The notes under the pieces: generated by a model
Databases searched by the model: none
The model's input: only the letters and a program-made list of their open reading frames with translations
Told to the model about the DNA's origin: nothing
Virus record (IMG/VR): IMGVR_UViG_3300020221_000075
Span: 1 to 30,738 of that record
Source of the DNA: a virus
DNA length: 30,738 nucleotides
Strand: one strand, 5' to 3'
Translations under genes and position numbers: made by a program
Part shown: piece by piece, positions 23,743 to 30,738 of the stretch
Position numbering within the stretch: the stretch's first letter is position 1
Layout: each line of letters starts with the position of its first letter

Positions 23743-24960
23743 TTATTTAATTAGTGATTTGTAAAATTCTTTTCGCAAAGTAGTAACATTTTGCAAATTG
23801 TATTTGTCTTTAACAGTTTCATATAGTCTTTCACCCATATCTGTCATTAGGTTTGGATTTTGTAATAATTTTTTAATGAATTTATGCCAATCACTATGAT
23901 TTCTATTTTCATTAACTAACATAGCATTACCATCAACAAACTCACCATTTTTTAGACAATGTTTAAGGTCTATAGTGTAAGGTCCTATTTCGGAAGCGAT
24001 TAATGCCTTTTTATAAAATCCCGCCTCAATCACTTTTAATTGAGATTTCATTCTATTGAATATGTGGTTTTTGATTGGAGCTAAAGATATGTCAAACTTA
24101 GAGTAGTTAGAGGCATATTGTGTTACAGGTCTTGTCCATACTCTAACATAAGGTAATGACTTATCAGTCATATAATTTTTTTCCTCATACAACGTTAGAT
24201 ATTTTTTATAGTCTTCATCGATAATACTATATTTATCTGTAAATATTTCTTCATAACGAGCCCAAACAGTTTCTTCAGGTCTAATTGGTCTTTGTTTTTT
24301 TTCTCCCGTTTGTTTGTTAATTTCTGTTATATGACCTCTAGTATCGAAACCACATAAAACATATTGTATGTTATTTTTTAATGAACTGTTTTTTGTTACA
24401 AATCCATCTAATAACTTTAAATCATGTAAGTGGGAAGAACCACCTAACCAACCAACTCTAATTCTATCAGATTCTAATGTTGGTTCTTTAAACTGAGGTT
24501 CATTTGGGTCCACTGCATTTGGTAAAACAATTACGTTTTTGTTAAATTTACGTATTTCATTTGCAAATATTTCAGTAGTTGTTGTAACATAACTAGCTTC
24601 TTTTAGATTAGCAACAATTTTTTCATGTATTTTTTCTTGTAAAATAATACTATGGATAGGATGTTCTTTTGTCGGTAACCAATAATCATCAATATCAACT
24701 ACTACAACAATACCCATTGATTTTAAATTTCTAATTATCGCAGGACAGGAGTCGTAATTTTGACCAATGTTTCTATGTACATGGACTATTTGGTACTTCT
24801 TCCAATAATTGGGGTCACTAATTCTTGGTTCATAATCGATATCGACATGAAAATCATCATTATACATGTTTTGTAACATTATATGGGGGTCAATCGACCT
24901 AAATTTACCAACACCTGTACGGTCTGATGGTAATACTAAAACTTTAATTTTTTCTGACAT
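23743..24960 (-). CDS. Glycosyltransferase of GT4-like (GT-B) type
   Basis: The ATG at 24960 (MSEKIKVLVLPSD) is chosen over an in-frame ATG 25 codons upstream that would add an unlikely hydrophobic stretch. The 405-residue protein has 'VVVVDIDDYW' (85-94), a segment found in phage GT4-like proteins, 'ASYVTTTTEIFANEI' (122-136), the second-domain start 'RVGWLGGSSHLHDL' (168-181) and, near residue 300, 'DISLAPIKNHIFNRMKSQLK' with 'EAGFYKKALIAS' where the donor-binding Glu motif is expected. The acceptor is unknown. It is the first gene of the long minus-strand metabolic block, 3 bp before the exonuclease, and stands after a terminator. Confidence 0.8.
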   Translation of the reverse strand: MSEKIKVLVLPSDRTGVGKFRSIDPHIMLQNMYNDDFHVDIDYEPRISDPNYWKKYQIVHVHRNIGQNYDSCPAIIRNLKSMGIVVVVDIDDYWLPTKEHPIHSIILQEKIHEKIVANLKEASYVTTTTEIFANEIRKFNKNVIVLPNAVDPNEPQFKEPTLESDRIRVGWLGGSSHLHDLKLLDGFVTKNSSLKNNIQYVLCGFDTRGHITEINKQTGEKKQRPIRPEETVWARYEEIFTDKYSIIDEDYKKYLTLYEEKNYMTDKSLPYVRVWTRPVTQYASNYSKFDISLAPIKNHIFNRMKSQLKVIEAGFYKKALIASEIGPYTIDLKHCLKNGEFVDGNAMLVNENRNHSDWHKFIKKLLQNPNLMTDMGERLYETVKDKYNLQNVTTLRKEFYKSLIK

Positions 24961-25020
24961 ATTTTTATATATAACATAGAAAATATAGTCAGATAAACAG
25001 ACATTATCAATATAATAATA

Positions 25021-25049
25021 AATAAAAAACCCCATCGATTGACGGGGTT
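25021..25049 (-). terminator. Rho-independent terminator after the 25054 gene
   Basis: On the minus strand AACCCC and GGGGTT (plus 25028-25033 and 25044-25049) pair and are followed by TTTTTTATTT. It lies 4 bp after the stop codon of the 25054-25647 gene and separates it from the glycosyltransferase block. Confidence 0.82.
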
Positions 25050-25053
25050 CAAG

Positions 25054-25647
25054 TTATTGTACTTTTTTAATTTTGGTTACCTTACCTTCAAAAATGTGTT
25101 TTCCAACTTTAAATTGGAAAAGCTCATTTGATTTTTGGGTTGATTCGGTCAACAAACCGTTTTCAGATAAAACTTCTTCAACAGTTTCTCTCACAATATC
25201 TTTAATTTGTTTTGCGGTAAGTGAACTACTAATTTGATTTGGATTAGTTTGTTGTCTTTTAGGATTTGTCTCATTTATGACATTACCATTAGAATTCATT
25301 AACCTCGTAGCTTTCTCAACTAACTCATTTGATAAAGTGGGACCTGACATACCATTAGGTTGTGCAATTGGATATTCTATCATAAGTTGTTTTATTTCAT
25401 CTGGTAATTTAGACCCCATAATTCTATCTACCGTAGGTGTTTCGGTATTATAAATTGGTTTTGATTGTTCCATCATAAATTCTTGTGGAATGTTGTAATT
25501 AGCTTTAGGATTATCAAAATTTTCAGTATTGGGAATGTTGTAATTTGCCAATGGTACATTTTGACCACTTCTCGGCATTTGATTATGAATATCCATCATT
25601 TTTTTGGATATCATTAATTTTTGTAATAAATCATTTTCGTTTGTCAT
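25054..25647 (-). CDS. Probable virion-associated protein of unknown function (197 aa)
   Basis: This is a low-complexity, Asn/Pro-rich protein (two 'ANYNIP' repeats near residues 34 and 50) with a helical segment 'SLTAKQIKDIVRETVEEVLS' followed by 'ENGLLTES' (about 142-169), and a short C-terminal beta unit 'FKVGKHIFEGKVTKIKKV'. The helical segment resembles the leader helices of other genes in this window, here placed internally. It is the last gene of a five-gene minus-strand unit starting at 27646 and is followed by a terminator. No enzyme domain is seen. A structural or head-internal role is inferred from context. Confidence 0.55.
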   Translation of the reverse strand: MTNENDLLQKLMISKKMMDIHNQMPRSGQNVPLANYNIPNTENFDNPKANYNIPQEFMMEQSKPIYNTETPTVDRIMGSKLPDEIKQLMIEYPIAQPNGMSGPTLSNELVEKATRLMNSNGNVINETNPKRQQTNPNQISSSLTAKQIKDIVRETVEEVLSENGLLTESTQKSNELFQFKVGKHIFEGKVTKIKKVQ

Positions 25648-25649
25648 AT

Positions 25650-26051
25650 TTAAATGTTTTCTTCTTCATTATTAAAGACCGCGTTAATCACTACTCTTTT
25701 CATACTTCTATCACCTCTTGGATTATAACCAGGTTTTGGTGTGTTAAAATTTTCAGCGGTCGGTTTAAATGATAAAATTTTATCAAGTCTAAAAAGTCTC
25801 CACCCAGGTAATGGTTGTTCACCTTTATATCCTGTGTGTGAAGAACCTTCTTCATCCCAAGCTCTTAAAACAGGGTTATCCGCTTTACTGTAACCAAAAC
25901 AAACAGGTTCAATAACACGTAATCCCCTACCACCTGGCTCGTCACCATCATAATAAATTACTATTTTTTGTTTTTTCTTAATAGAATCTATTATAGACTC
26001 GACAGAAGCTACTTCTAAAATAAGTGATTTAGTTATGTTGTAAAGTTTCAT
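25650..26051 (-). CDS. WYL-like domain protein with leader
   Basis: This 133-residue protein starts with a short leader (KLYNITKSLILE|V, [I/L]-x-E at residue 13) and continues into a single WYL-like beta domain: 'AIKKKQ'-type helix (here SIKKKQKIVIYYDGDEPGG, 23-41), 'LRVIEPVCFGYSK' (44-56), 'VLRAWDEEG' (61-69) and 'WRLFRLDKILSF' (84-95). WYL domains bind nucleic acids or small ligands and regulate defence and transcription systems in bacteria. Here there is no DNA-binding winged helix, and the leader suggests that the protein is packaged. Its TAA overlaps the neighbouring gene boundaries by one base, giving tight coupling. The fold call is by motif pattern and is probable. Confidence 0.58.
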   Translation of the reverse strand: MKLYNITKSLILEVASVESIIDSIKKKQKIVIYYDGDEPGGRGLRVIEPVCFGYSKADNPVLRAWDEEGSSHTGYKGEQPLPGWRLFRLDKILSFKPTAENFNTPKPGYNPRGDRSMKRVVINAVFNNEEENI

Positions 26052-26347
26052 TACGCGGATGGTGTTGTGTATGGTTTGTTAGGTTGATATTCGTTAATAA
26101 CTATTTCAGCTTTTCTTTCCAAAATATCTTGGATTGCTCCTGCTCCTTGGTTATAAACATCTAAAAATCCTCCCGTACCTTTACCTTGCTCATCACCATC
26201 GGCTAAAGCATCAGGATTAACACTTGAGTATTCATTTGCGGTCTTTTTAAAATCATTTTTAGGTAATAATTTAGCTCTTTCCGCCTCAGCTATTGAACTT
26301 AACTCATTTTTAGGTTGTTCAAAATTTAAAGGTTCATTTACTGCCAT
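26051..26347 (-). CDS. Small protein of unknown function (98 aa)
   Basis: The product is polar and probably partly disordered, with 'PLNFEQPKNEL' near the start, 'AEAERAKLLPKNDF', a Gly/Asp-rich middle and 'DILERKAEIVINEYQPNKPY' at the end; the last contains a VINE site of the [I/L]-x-E type. The ATG follows the upstream stop by 2 bp, and the stop overlaps the start of the WYL-like gene by one base. It is probably a minor virion or assembly protein; no family is recognised. Confidence 0.55.
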   Translation of the reverse strand: MAVNEPLNFEQPKNELSSIAEAERAKLLPKNDFKKTANEYSSVNPDALADGDEQGKGTGGFLDVYNQGAGAIQDILERKAEIVINEYQPNKPYTTPSA

Positions 26348-26349
26348 TT

Positions 26350-26820
26350 TTAAATTATTTTTTTAATTAAGTCGTTTATGCGTTTTAGGCTTTCGGTAAC
26401 CTCCAAATTATAATATTCGGTGTTACTACTATGACTTTTTGATGGTCTATTTAAATTGTTTATTCCATTTTTTTCATGTGGGTCTATAAATTGGTTAGGA
26501 AGAACTTCAGACCTATTTTGTTTTAAACTATGTACACCATCCCTCATTGATGTTAGGGTATTATCAACCCAATTTCTAACATAATGACCTCCATTTAATA
26601 TAAATGGTAAATCGTTTTCTCTTCCATTGAATGAATCAAACCAATTTTTCATTCTTTTTAGTTGTTGGTATGAAATTTCACCATTATCTCTAAGTTCTTT
26701 ATTTCTTCTAAAACCTTCGGTGTTTTCATCCGCACCTTGAGCTGCGTCATGACATTGTTTTAAATAGGTCATAACATCTTCAGGTAATTGGACTTTATTT
26801 CCGTATAAATCTTTATTCAC
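26350..26820 (-). CDS. Protein of unknown function with leader-like C-terminal helix (156 aa, GTG start)
   Basis: The start is GTG at 26820; no ATG is available until residue 17, and the GTG overlaps the end of the preceding gene by 8 bp, which suits translational coupling. The first ~100 residues are helical (MTYLKQCHDAAQGADE, YQQLKRMKNWFDSFN, GGHYVRNWVDNTL). The last 16 residues (VTESLKRINDLIKKII) resemble the N-terminal leader helices at 9292 and 9532 but sit at the C-terminus. No domain is recognised. Confidence 0.6.
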   Translation of the reverse strand: MNKDLYGNKVQLPEDVMTYLKQCHDAAQGADENTEGFRRNKELRDNGEISYQQLKRMKNWFDSFNGRENDLPFILNGGHYVRNWVDNTLTSMRDGVHSLKQNRSEVLPNQFIDPHEKNGINNLNRPSKSHSSNTEYYNLEVTESLKRINDLIKKII

Positions 26821-27646
26821 TGGTTTTTAAAATACTTATAAGTTTATTAATACTTATACCTTCTTTGTCGGCAATTTTTTTAATTGATTGTAAGTTTTTA
26901 ACTAATATTTTACTAACAGGGGAATCTTTTCTAACAACGTCAGAATAATCACTATCCTTTTTAGATAACATATCCTCAACCATTTTAATCATTCTTTGTT
27001 TTTGTGCCTCTTCTAAAGAACCCTTCTCAACTAAACGTTGTTTAAGTTTACCCTTTTTTCTTTTTTGACCTTTTAATTTACCAAAGTCATTAGTCCTCTC
27101 AACAGGGTTATCAACACCCATATCTTTAAGAGTTTTTACTGATTCGATAAAATCCATATCTTTAGTTTCTTCATAACCAAAGGCATCTGAAAAATCAATC
27201 TCTTTAACAATATCTCCATCCTTTTCTTCACTTTCACCGTAATAAACTCTATAACCTCTAGTTACAGGGTCATTGGTTTGTCTTGTGGCAACAATAGTTT
27301 GGTCCATTGTCTTCTTTGGGTGTAAGTACATATTAATAAATGGAATACTTGAGTCTCTAAAGGTACCGTCAGAACCTATTAATTCATTTATTTCTTTAGT
27401 ATCACTAACATCATCAAGTTCTTTTTCAATATCCTTCTTTTTAACTTTTTCTTTCTTGGTTAAAAATTTTTGGACAATTGATTTAACTTTTTTCTCATCT
27501 TTTTTATTGAAGTCTTTTTTGTTATCGGTTTTTCTAGATTCGGATAAAGTTTCCGCAACAGAATAATATAGGGAAATTTTATCACCTTTATCTTTAAGGA
27601 AAAAATAACAATTATTATTAAAGTATTCTTTATTAAAATTAATCAT
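26813..27646 (-). CDS. Lys/Asp-rich protein of unknown function (277 aa)
   Basis: This is the first gene of the five-gene minus-strand unit, divergent from the large tail gene at 27698. The N-terminus is aromatic (FNKEYFNNNCYFFLKDKGDK) and has ETLSE|S at about residue 36. A long Lys-rich helical region follows (about 40-85), then a possible small beta domain (IPFINMYLHPKKTMDQ; GYRVYYGESEE), a basic stretch (KLKGQKRKKGKLKQRL) and a helical C-terminus (IADKEGISINKLISILK). I do not recognise the family. High charge and leader-like site fit a head-internal or scaffold-associated protein, but this is inference. Confidence 0.6.
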   Translation of the reverse strand: MINFNKEYFNNNCYFFLKDKGDKISLYYSVAETLSESRKTDNKKDFNKKDEKKVKSIVQKFLTKKEKVKKKDIEKELDDVSDTKEINELIGSDGTFRDSSIPFINMYLHPKKTMDQTIVATRQTNDPVTRGYRVYYGESEEKDGDIVKEIDFSDAFGYEETKDMDFIESVKTLKDMGVDNPVERTNDFGKLKGQKRKKGKLKQRLVEKGSLEEAQKQRMIKMVEDMLSKKDSDYSDVVRKDSPVSKILVKNLQSIKKIADKEGISINKLISILKTSE

Positions 27647-27659
27647 GACTTTTTTATCA

Positions 27660-27686
27660 ATAAATACTTCGTTTTAATGTATTTAT
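27660..27686. promoter_or_regulatory. Divergent promoter region: inverted repeat ATAAATAC...GTATTTAT
   Basis: The 51-bp gap between the divergent genes contains a perfect 8-bp inverted repeat, ATAAATAC (27660-27667) and GTATTTAT (27679-27686), with an 11-base spacer. Read one way, each arm is GTATTTAT 11-13 nt before a start codon, as at other starts here. Read the other way, each is ATAAATAC, the T4 late promoter core, about 30 nt before the opposite start. Either reading gives a symmetrical two-way promoter. Confidence 0.5.
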
Positions 27687-27697
27687 CATAAAAAAAG

Positions 27698-30547
27698 ATG
27701 TCGAGTCAAAATATAAATCAATATGTAAGGAACAACCTATACCCAAAACTTTATTTGGATAGTTATGATATGTCCCTAACATCTGATGAAACAGATTTTA
27801 ATCAGGAGGTTGTTTTCTCACCTTATTTAATCGCTCAAACATATGGTAATAAACTACCAATCAATATTGACATAAATAATATTGATACCGTCCAAAATTT
27901 AAATTTAACATATAAAAATTATAACAATAACAATATTTTTGTTTCTCAAAATTATTACAACCCTGATAAATTAGATTTGAAATGTTTTACTGCAGAAACT
28001 TCATGTGATATAGGTTTAACAGGAATTGATAACGGTTTAGTAAATAAAATGACAGGTCAAACCATAACATTTACTAAAGGTTTATTTTCAGATTTTTTAA
28101 AATTTGATAGGTTAAGTTTTGATAGAAGATTCAAAATGTTCCAAGTAACGGGGTATACAAATACTCCAAATGTAAGATTTTCTGGTTTTAATAATACCGT
28201 ATTATATGAAGTCGTTAGTAAAAACGACCCTGTAATCGGTAGATACCACGAATTATATGGAGGGTTTTATCAAGGGTTTTATAAACTTCATGGTTATGAT
28301 TATGAAATTTTTCCTGAAAGGATGACCAAAGGGTGGTCGGTCGAAATGATTCTTAAACCGAGATTATTTAATGAATATGTACTAGGACCTGGCGAGACAA
28401 CATTAAATGGGATATACCCAAATAATAAAAATACATTTTTTTATTTTGGTACTAGAGCCGAGAATAAGTTTTATCATCATGCGGATGGTACTCCTGATTG
28501 TTTTACAGGTTATACTCGAGTAACAACTCCTTTAACGGGTTTAAGTACATGCGCATGTTGTGATTTAACAATAAAGAATAGTAGATGTATATATGTATAC
28601 CCGCCAAGGTCTAAGGATGGTAAACATGACCCTAGAGTTAATTATGGTTGTGATACATGTGGTGGTTTAAAGACAAAACAGTTATCATGCGGGTGTGGTT
28701 GTGACAAACCACAATGTGAGAATTGTGGGTGGGAATGTCAAACACCCCTTTGCCCAACAACACCCACCCCAACCCCAACTCAAAGTCCTACACCAACCCC
28801 AACAAGTAATAATTGTATTGTTACCCCTACTTGTACACCTACATGTACTAAGTGTGATACTTGCGATGACTGTTTAGATTGTAAACCTGAAGGTTTTTCT
28901 TCTATTGAGGACACTTGTGAAAAGGACCCATTATACGACTCAATGTCAAATGCTTTTTCATTAAGATTATGTGGAGACCCTAAAAACCCAAAAATAGGTG
29001 TTAGATTTTTAAGATTTACAGGTGATTGTACAACTTCAGGAGAGTGTTCTACTAGTGGAATCACATACTCAACGGGATATACTATAACTGATATATGTAC
29101 ACCACCAATATACCCAAGATGTGAAAAAGAAAATCCTGCTTGGTTAAATGAAGAACATTGGTTCCAAGTTAATGTTGTTTGGGAAAGATATACTTGGTTC
29201 GATTACTGTGATTTAAAATATCGTGGTGGATTAGGTGATATAACTAAACAAGTTTATTTAGAATCTTTAGCAAATAATACAACCTCATTAATTAGTACTC
29301 CTTACACAAAAGAAAATGGTAAAGTTGCTGAAAAAATGGATATCATCAATTTAAATGAAAAATGGTTAATTGAGGGTAAAATGAGAAAGGGTAGATTAAA
29401 AATCTACATTAATGGTAAGATATTTCACACTATCGAGGATTTTGAGGAAATTATACCAAGAGCTCTAAATACTGATAAAGAAAAACAGGTTGGTGTACCA
29501 TTTAATATCTCATGGGGCGGAGGAACACAAGGGCTTAGAGAAAACTTAACCTTCTCCTCAACAACAATTCCTAATGGACCCTATATCCAAGACCCTGAGT
29601 GTTTTCCAACTAATGATTTAACGGCAACAACATTCAATGGGTTAACTACTAATATTTTAATCGAACAAAATTTTGCAGGTACTTTTGATGGAGGAATCTC
29701 ACAATTTAGAATGTATGTAGAACCATTATCGGCACCTGAAGTTAAACACAATTTTAAATTACTTGTAAGTAAATTTAATATGTTTAATCCAGATTGTCCT
29801 AATTGTTCAACAACAATATGTAAACCTGACGACATTACTTATATACTTTCTGCAGATACTCCAACCACAACAACTGAAGACCCATTTGGTAACGAACCTT
29901 TAGGTAGAAAATATATTGAGGATTTAAGAGATAAAAATTATTTGATTGAAAGGAAGTTAAAATTAACTCCTAATAAACCAACTACAATGTATTGGGAGTC
30001 CGATGAATGGTGGGGAGACCAAGGAAAAACTTCTGAATGTGTTGGTTACGCTTGGGCTCATTGGGTCGAGGACGGGCCAATCAAACATAGCGGTATCGCT
30101 CCAATAGTTCACCCAACAATTATTTATAAAGAAGCTCAAAAAATAGATGAGTGGCCTGGTGAAAATTATAAAGGAACTTCTGTTAGAGCGGGGGCCAAAT
30201 ATTTAAAGAGTATTGGTAGAATTGAGCAATATTTATGGACTTATGATATAAACGTTTTAATATCGACTGTATTAACTAAAGGACCTGTTGTTGTCGGTAC
30301 TAATTGGTACTCATCGATGAATAGACCTAATATTAATGGTTTAATGAAAGTTTCGGGTTTCAAGATTGGAGGTCATGCCTATGTTATCAATGGTGTTGAT
30401 ACAATTAAAAAACAATTTAGAATTAAAAATAGTTGGGGTCGTTCTTGGGGTAAACAAGGACATGCCTTTATTTCTTTTAATGATATGAATAAACTTATTA
30501 GACAAAACGGTGAAGTTTGTTTAGCTATAGAAAAAAGGTCTAACTAA
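27698..30547 (+). CDS. Large tail protein: LamG-like domain with Cys-rich insert and C-terminal papain-family (C1A) protease
   Basis: This 949-residue protein has four parts. Residues 1-210 are beta-rich and unassigned. From about 213 (WSVEMILKP) to about 700 runs a LamG/concanavalin-like fold with 'GRLKIYINGKIFHTIEDFEE', 'VPFNISWGGGTQGL' and 'GTFDGGISQFRMYVEPLS'. It is interrupted at about 283-410 by a Cys-rich stretch (about 20 Cys, many CxxC) with a Thr-Pro linker (about 354-370). Residues about 750-949 form a C1A protease: oxyanion Gln775, Cys781 (QGKTSEC), His893 (GGHAYVINGVD) and Asn911 (KNSWGRSWG), all in papain order and spacing. It probably binds and digests host surface protein at adsorption, or matures tail proteins; both are inferred. 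The next gene overlaps its stop by one base. Confidence 0.8.
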   Translation: MSSQNINQYVRNNLYPKLYLDSYDMSLTSDETDFNQEVVFSPYLIAQTYGNKLPINIDINNIDTVQNLNLTYKNYNNNNIFVSQNYYNPDKLDLKCFTAETSCDIGLTGIDNGLVNKMTGQTITFTKGLFSDFLKFDRLSFDRRFKMFQVTGYTNTPNVRFSGFNNTVLYEVVSKNDPVIGRYHELYGGFYQGFYKLHGYDYEIFPERMTKGWSVEMILKPRLFNEYVLGPGETTLNGIYPNNKNTFFYFGTRAENKFYHHADGTPDCFTGYTRVTTPLTGLSTCACCDLTIKNSRCIYVYPPRSKDGKHDPRVNYGCDTCGGLKTKQLSCGCGCDKPQCENCGWECQTPLCPTTPTPTPTQSPTPTPTSNNCIVTPTCTPTCTKCDTCDDCLDCKPEGFSSIEDTCEKDPLYDSMSNAFSLRLCGDPKNPKIGVRFLRFTGDCTTSGECSTSGITYSTGYTITDICTPPIYPRCEKENPAWLNEEHWFQVNVVWERYTWFDYCDLKYRGGLGDITKQVYLESLANNTTSLISTPYTKENGKVAEKMDIINLNEKWLIEGKMRKGRLKIYINGKIFHTIEDFEEIIPRALNTDKEKQVGVPFNISWGGGTQGLRENLTFSSTTIPNGPYIQDPECFPTNDLTATTFNGLTTNILIEQNFAGTFDGGISQFRMYVEPLSAPEVKHNFKLLVSKFNMFNPDCPNCSTTICKPDDITYILSADTPTTTTEDPFGNEPLGRKYIEDLRDKNYLIERKLKLTPNKPTTMYWESDEWWGDQGKTSECVGYAWAHWVEDGPIKHSGIAPIVHPTIIYKEAQKIDEWPGENYKGTSVRAGAKYLKSIGRIEQYLWTYDINVLISTVLTKGPVVVGTNWYSSMNRPNINGLMKVSGFKIGGHAYVINGVDTIKKQFRIKNSWGRSWGKQGHAFISFNDMNKLIRQNGEVCLAIEKRSN

Positions 30548-30738
30548 TGAGTGAAATTATAGTAATAAAAAGTATAAATTACGATGGTGAATTGGCGAAT
30601 GTGTTATTTAAACCATCGGGGTCTAACAAAGTCATTAATTTGGGTAATATTACATTACCTTTTGAATTCGACCCTTCTTTATTAGTTCCTCCTTTAAAAC
30701 CATATGGTGATTACACTATTTTCCTTGTTGAGGAAAGT
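30547..30738 (+). CDS. Start of a further structural protein (partial)
   Basis: The ATG overlaps the TAA of the protease-tail gene (TAATG). The frame is open to the right edge, giving the first 64 residues. They are beta-rich (IIVIKSINYDGELANVLF, INLGNITLPFEFD, PYGDYTIFLVEE), the style of a phage tail or fibre-associated protein. No family can be named from this fragment. It is probably co-expressed with the preceding gene. Confidence 0.65.
   Translation, partial: MSEIIVIKSINYDGELANVLFKPSGSNKVINLGNITLPFEFDPSLLVPPLKPYGDYTIFLVEES

Overview
This window is a piece of a T4-like tailed phage (myovirus) genome, most likely from a phage of a Bacteroidetes/Flavobacteria-type host. The phage assignment rests on a gp23-type major capsid protein next to an acidic gp22-type core scaffold, a gp5-type OB-fold baseplate protein, a divergent gp55-type late sigma factor, PhoH, dUTPase, a DnaQ-like exonuclease and densely packed genes with ATGA/TAATG overlaps. 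The host guess rests on very low GC, A-rich translation starts without Shine-Dalgarno sequences, a DUF4494-like fragment at the left edge and a truncated flavobacterial-type secreted protein. The genetic code is standard: TGA is used as a stop at several tightly overlapping gene junctions.

Layout. (1) 1-6612, plus strand: the end of a DUF4494-like gene, a terminator, the core scaffold, the major capsid protein, a terminator, a small secreted-protein fragment, a terminator, then three consecutive genes that each combine a short N-terminal leader with a peptidoglycan-binding-type domain, closed by a bidirectional terminator. (2) 6614-9722: small genes on both strands, including an HNH endonuclease, two Cys-containing proteins of an unnamed phage family, and very small proteins that start with a common 'LTExDL..I(I/V)KR(V/I)I.E' leader. 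(3) 9534-15278, minus strand: a tail/baseplate block (DNRLRE-like structural protein, OB-fold hub protein, a 70-residue protein, a 635-residue hydrophobic tail protein and a 124-residue protein). (4) 15307-24960, minus strand: late sigma factor, five glycosyltransferase genes (one fused to a methyltransferase, one with two GT2 domains), a HAD-like protein, PhoH, dUTPase and an exonuclease. (5) 25054-27646, minus strand: five small virion-type or unknown genes, including a WYL-like protein. (6) 27698-30738, plus strand: a 949-residue LamG-like tail protein ending in a papain-family (C1A) protease domain, then the start of another structural gene.

Two patterns link the regions. First, at least seven small proteins begin with a short amphipathic leader ending in [I/L]-x-E, the recognition pattern of the T4 prohead protease. 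The capsid protein has the same pattern at residues 58-60 (INE|A). By analogy with T4 internal proteins, I infer that these are capsid-targeted cargo trimmed during head maturation. Related helices sit at the C-terminus of two further proteins. Second, an ATATTTAT/GTATTTAT octamer lies just upstream of most structural transcription units on both strands and is a candidate late promoter element for the sigma factor encoded here. No tRNA, CRISPR array, integrase or insertion sequence was seen, and no gene-free stretch exceeds about 180 bases.
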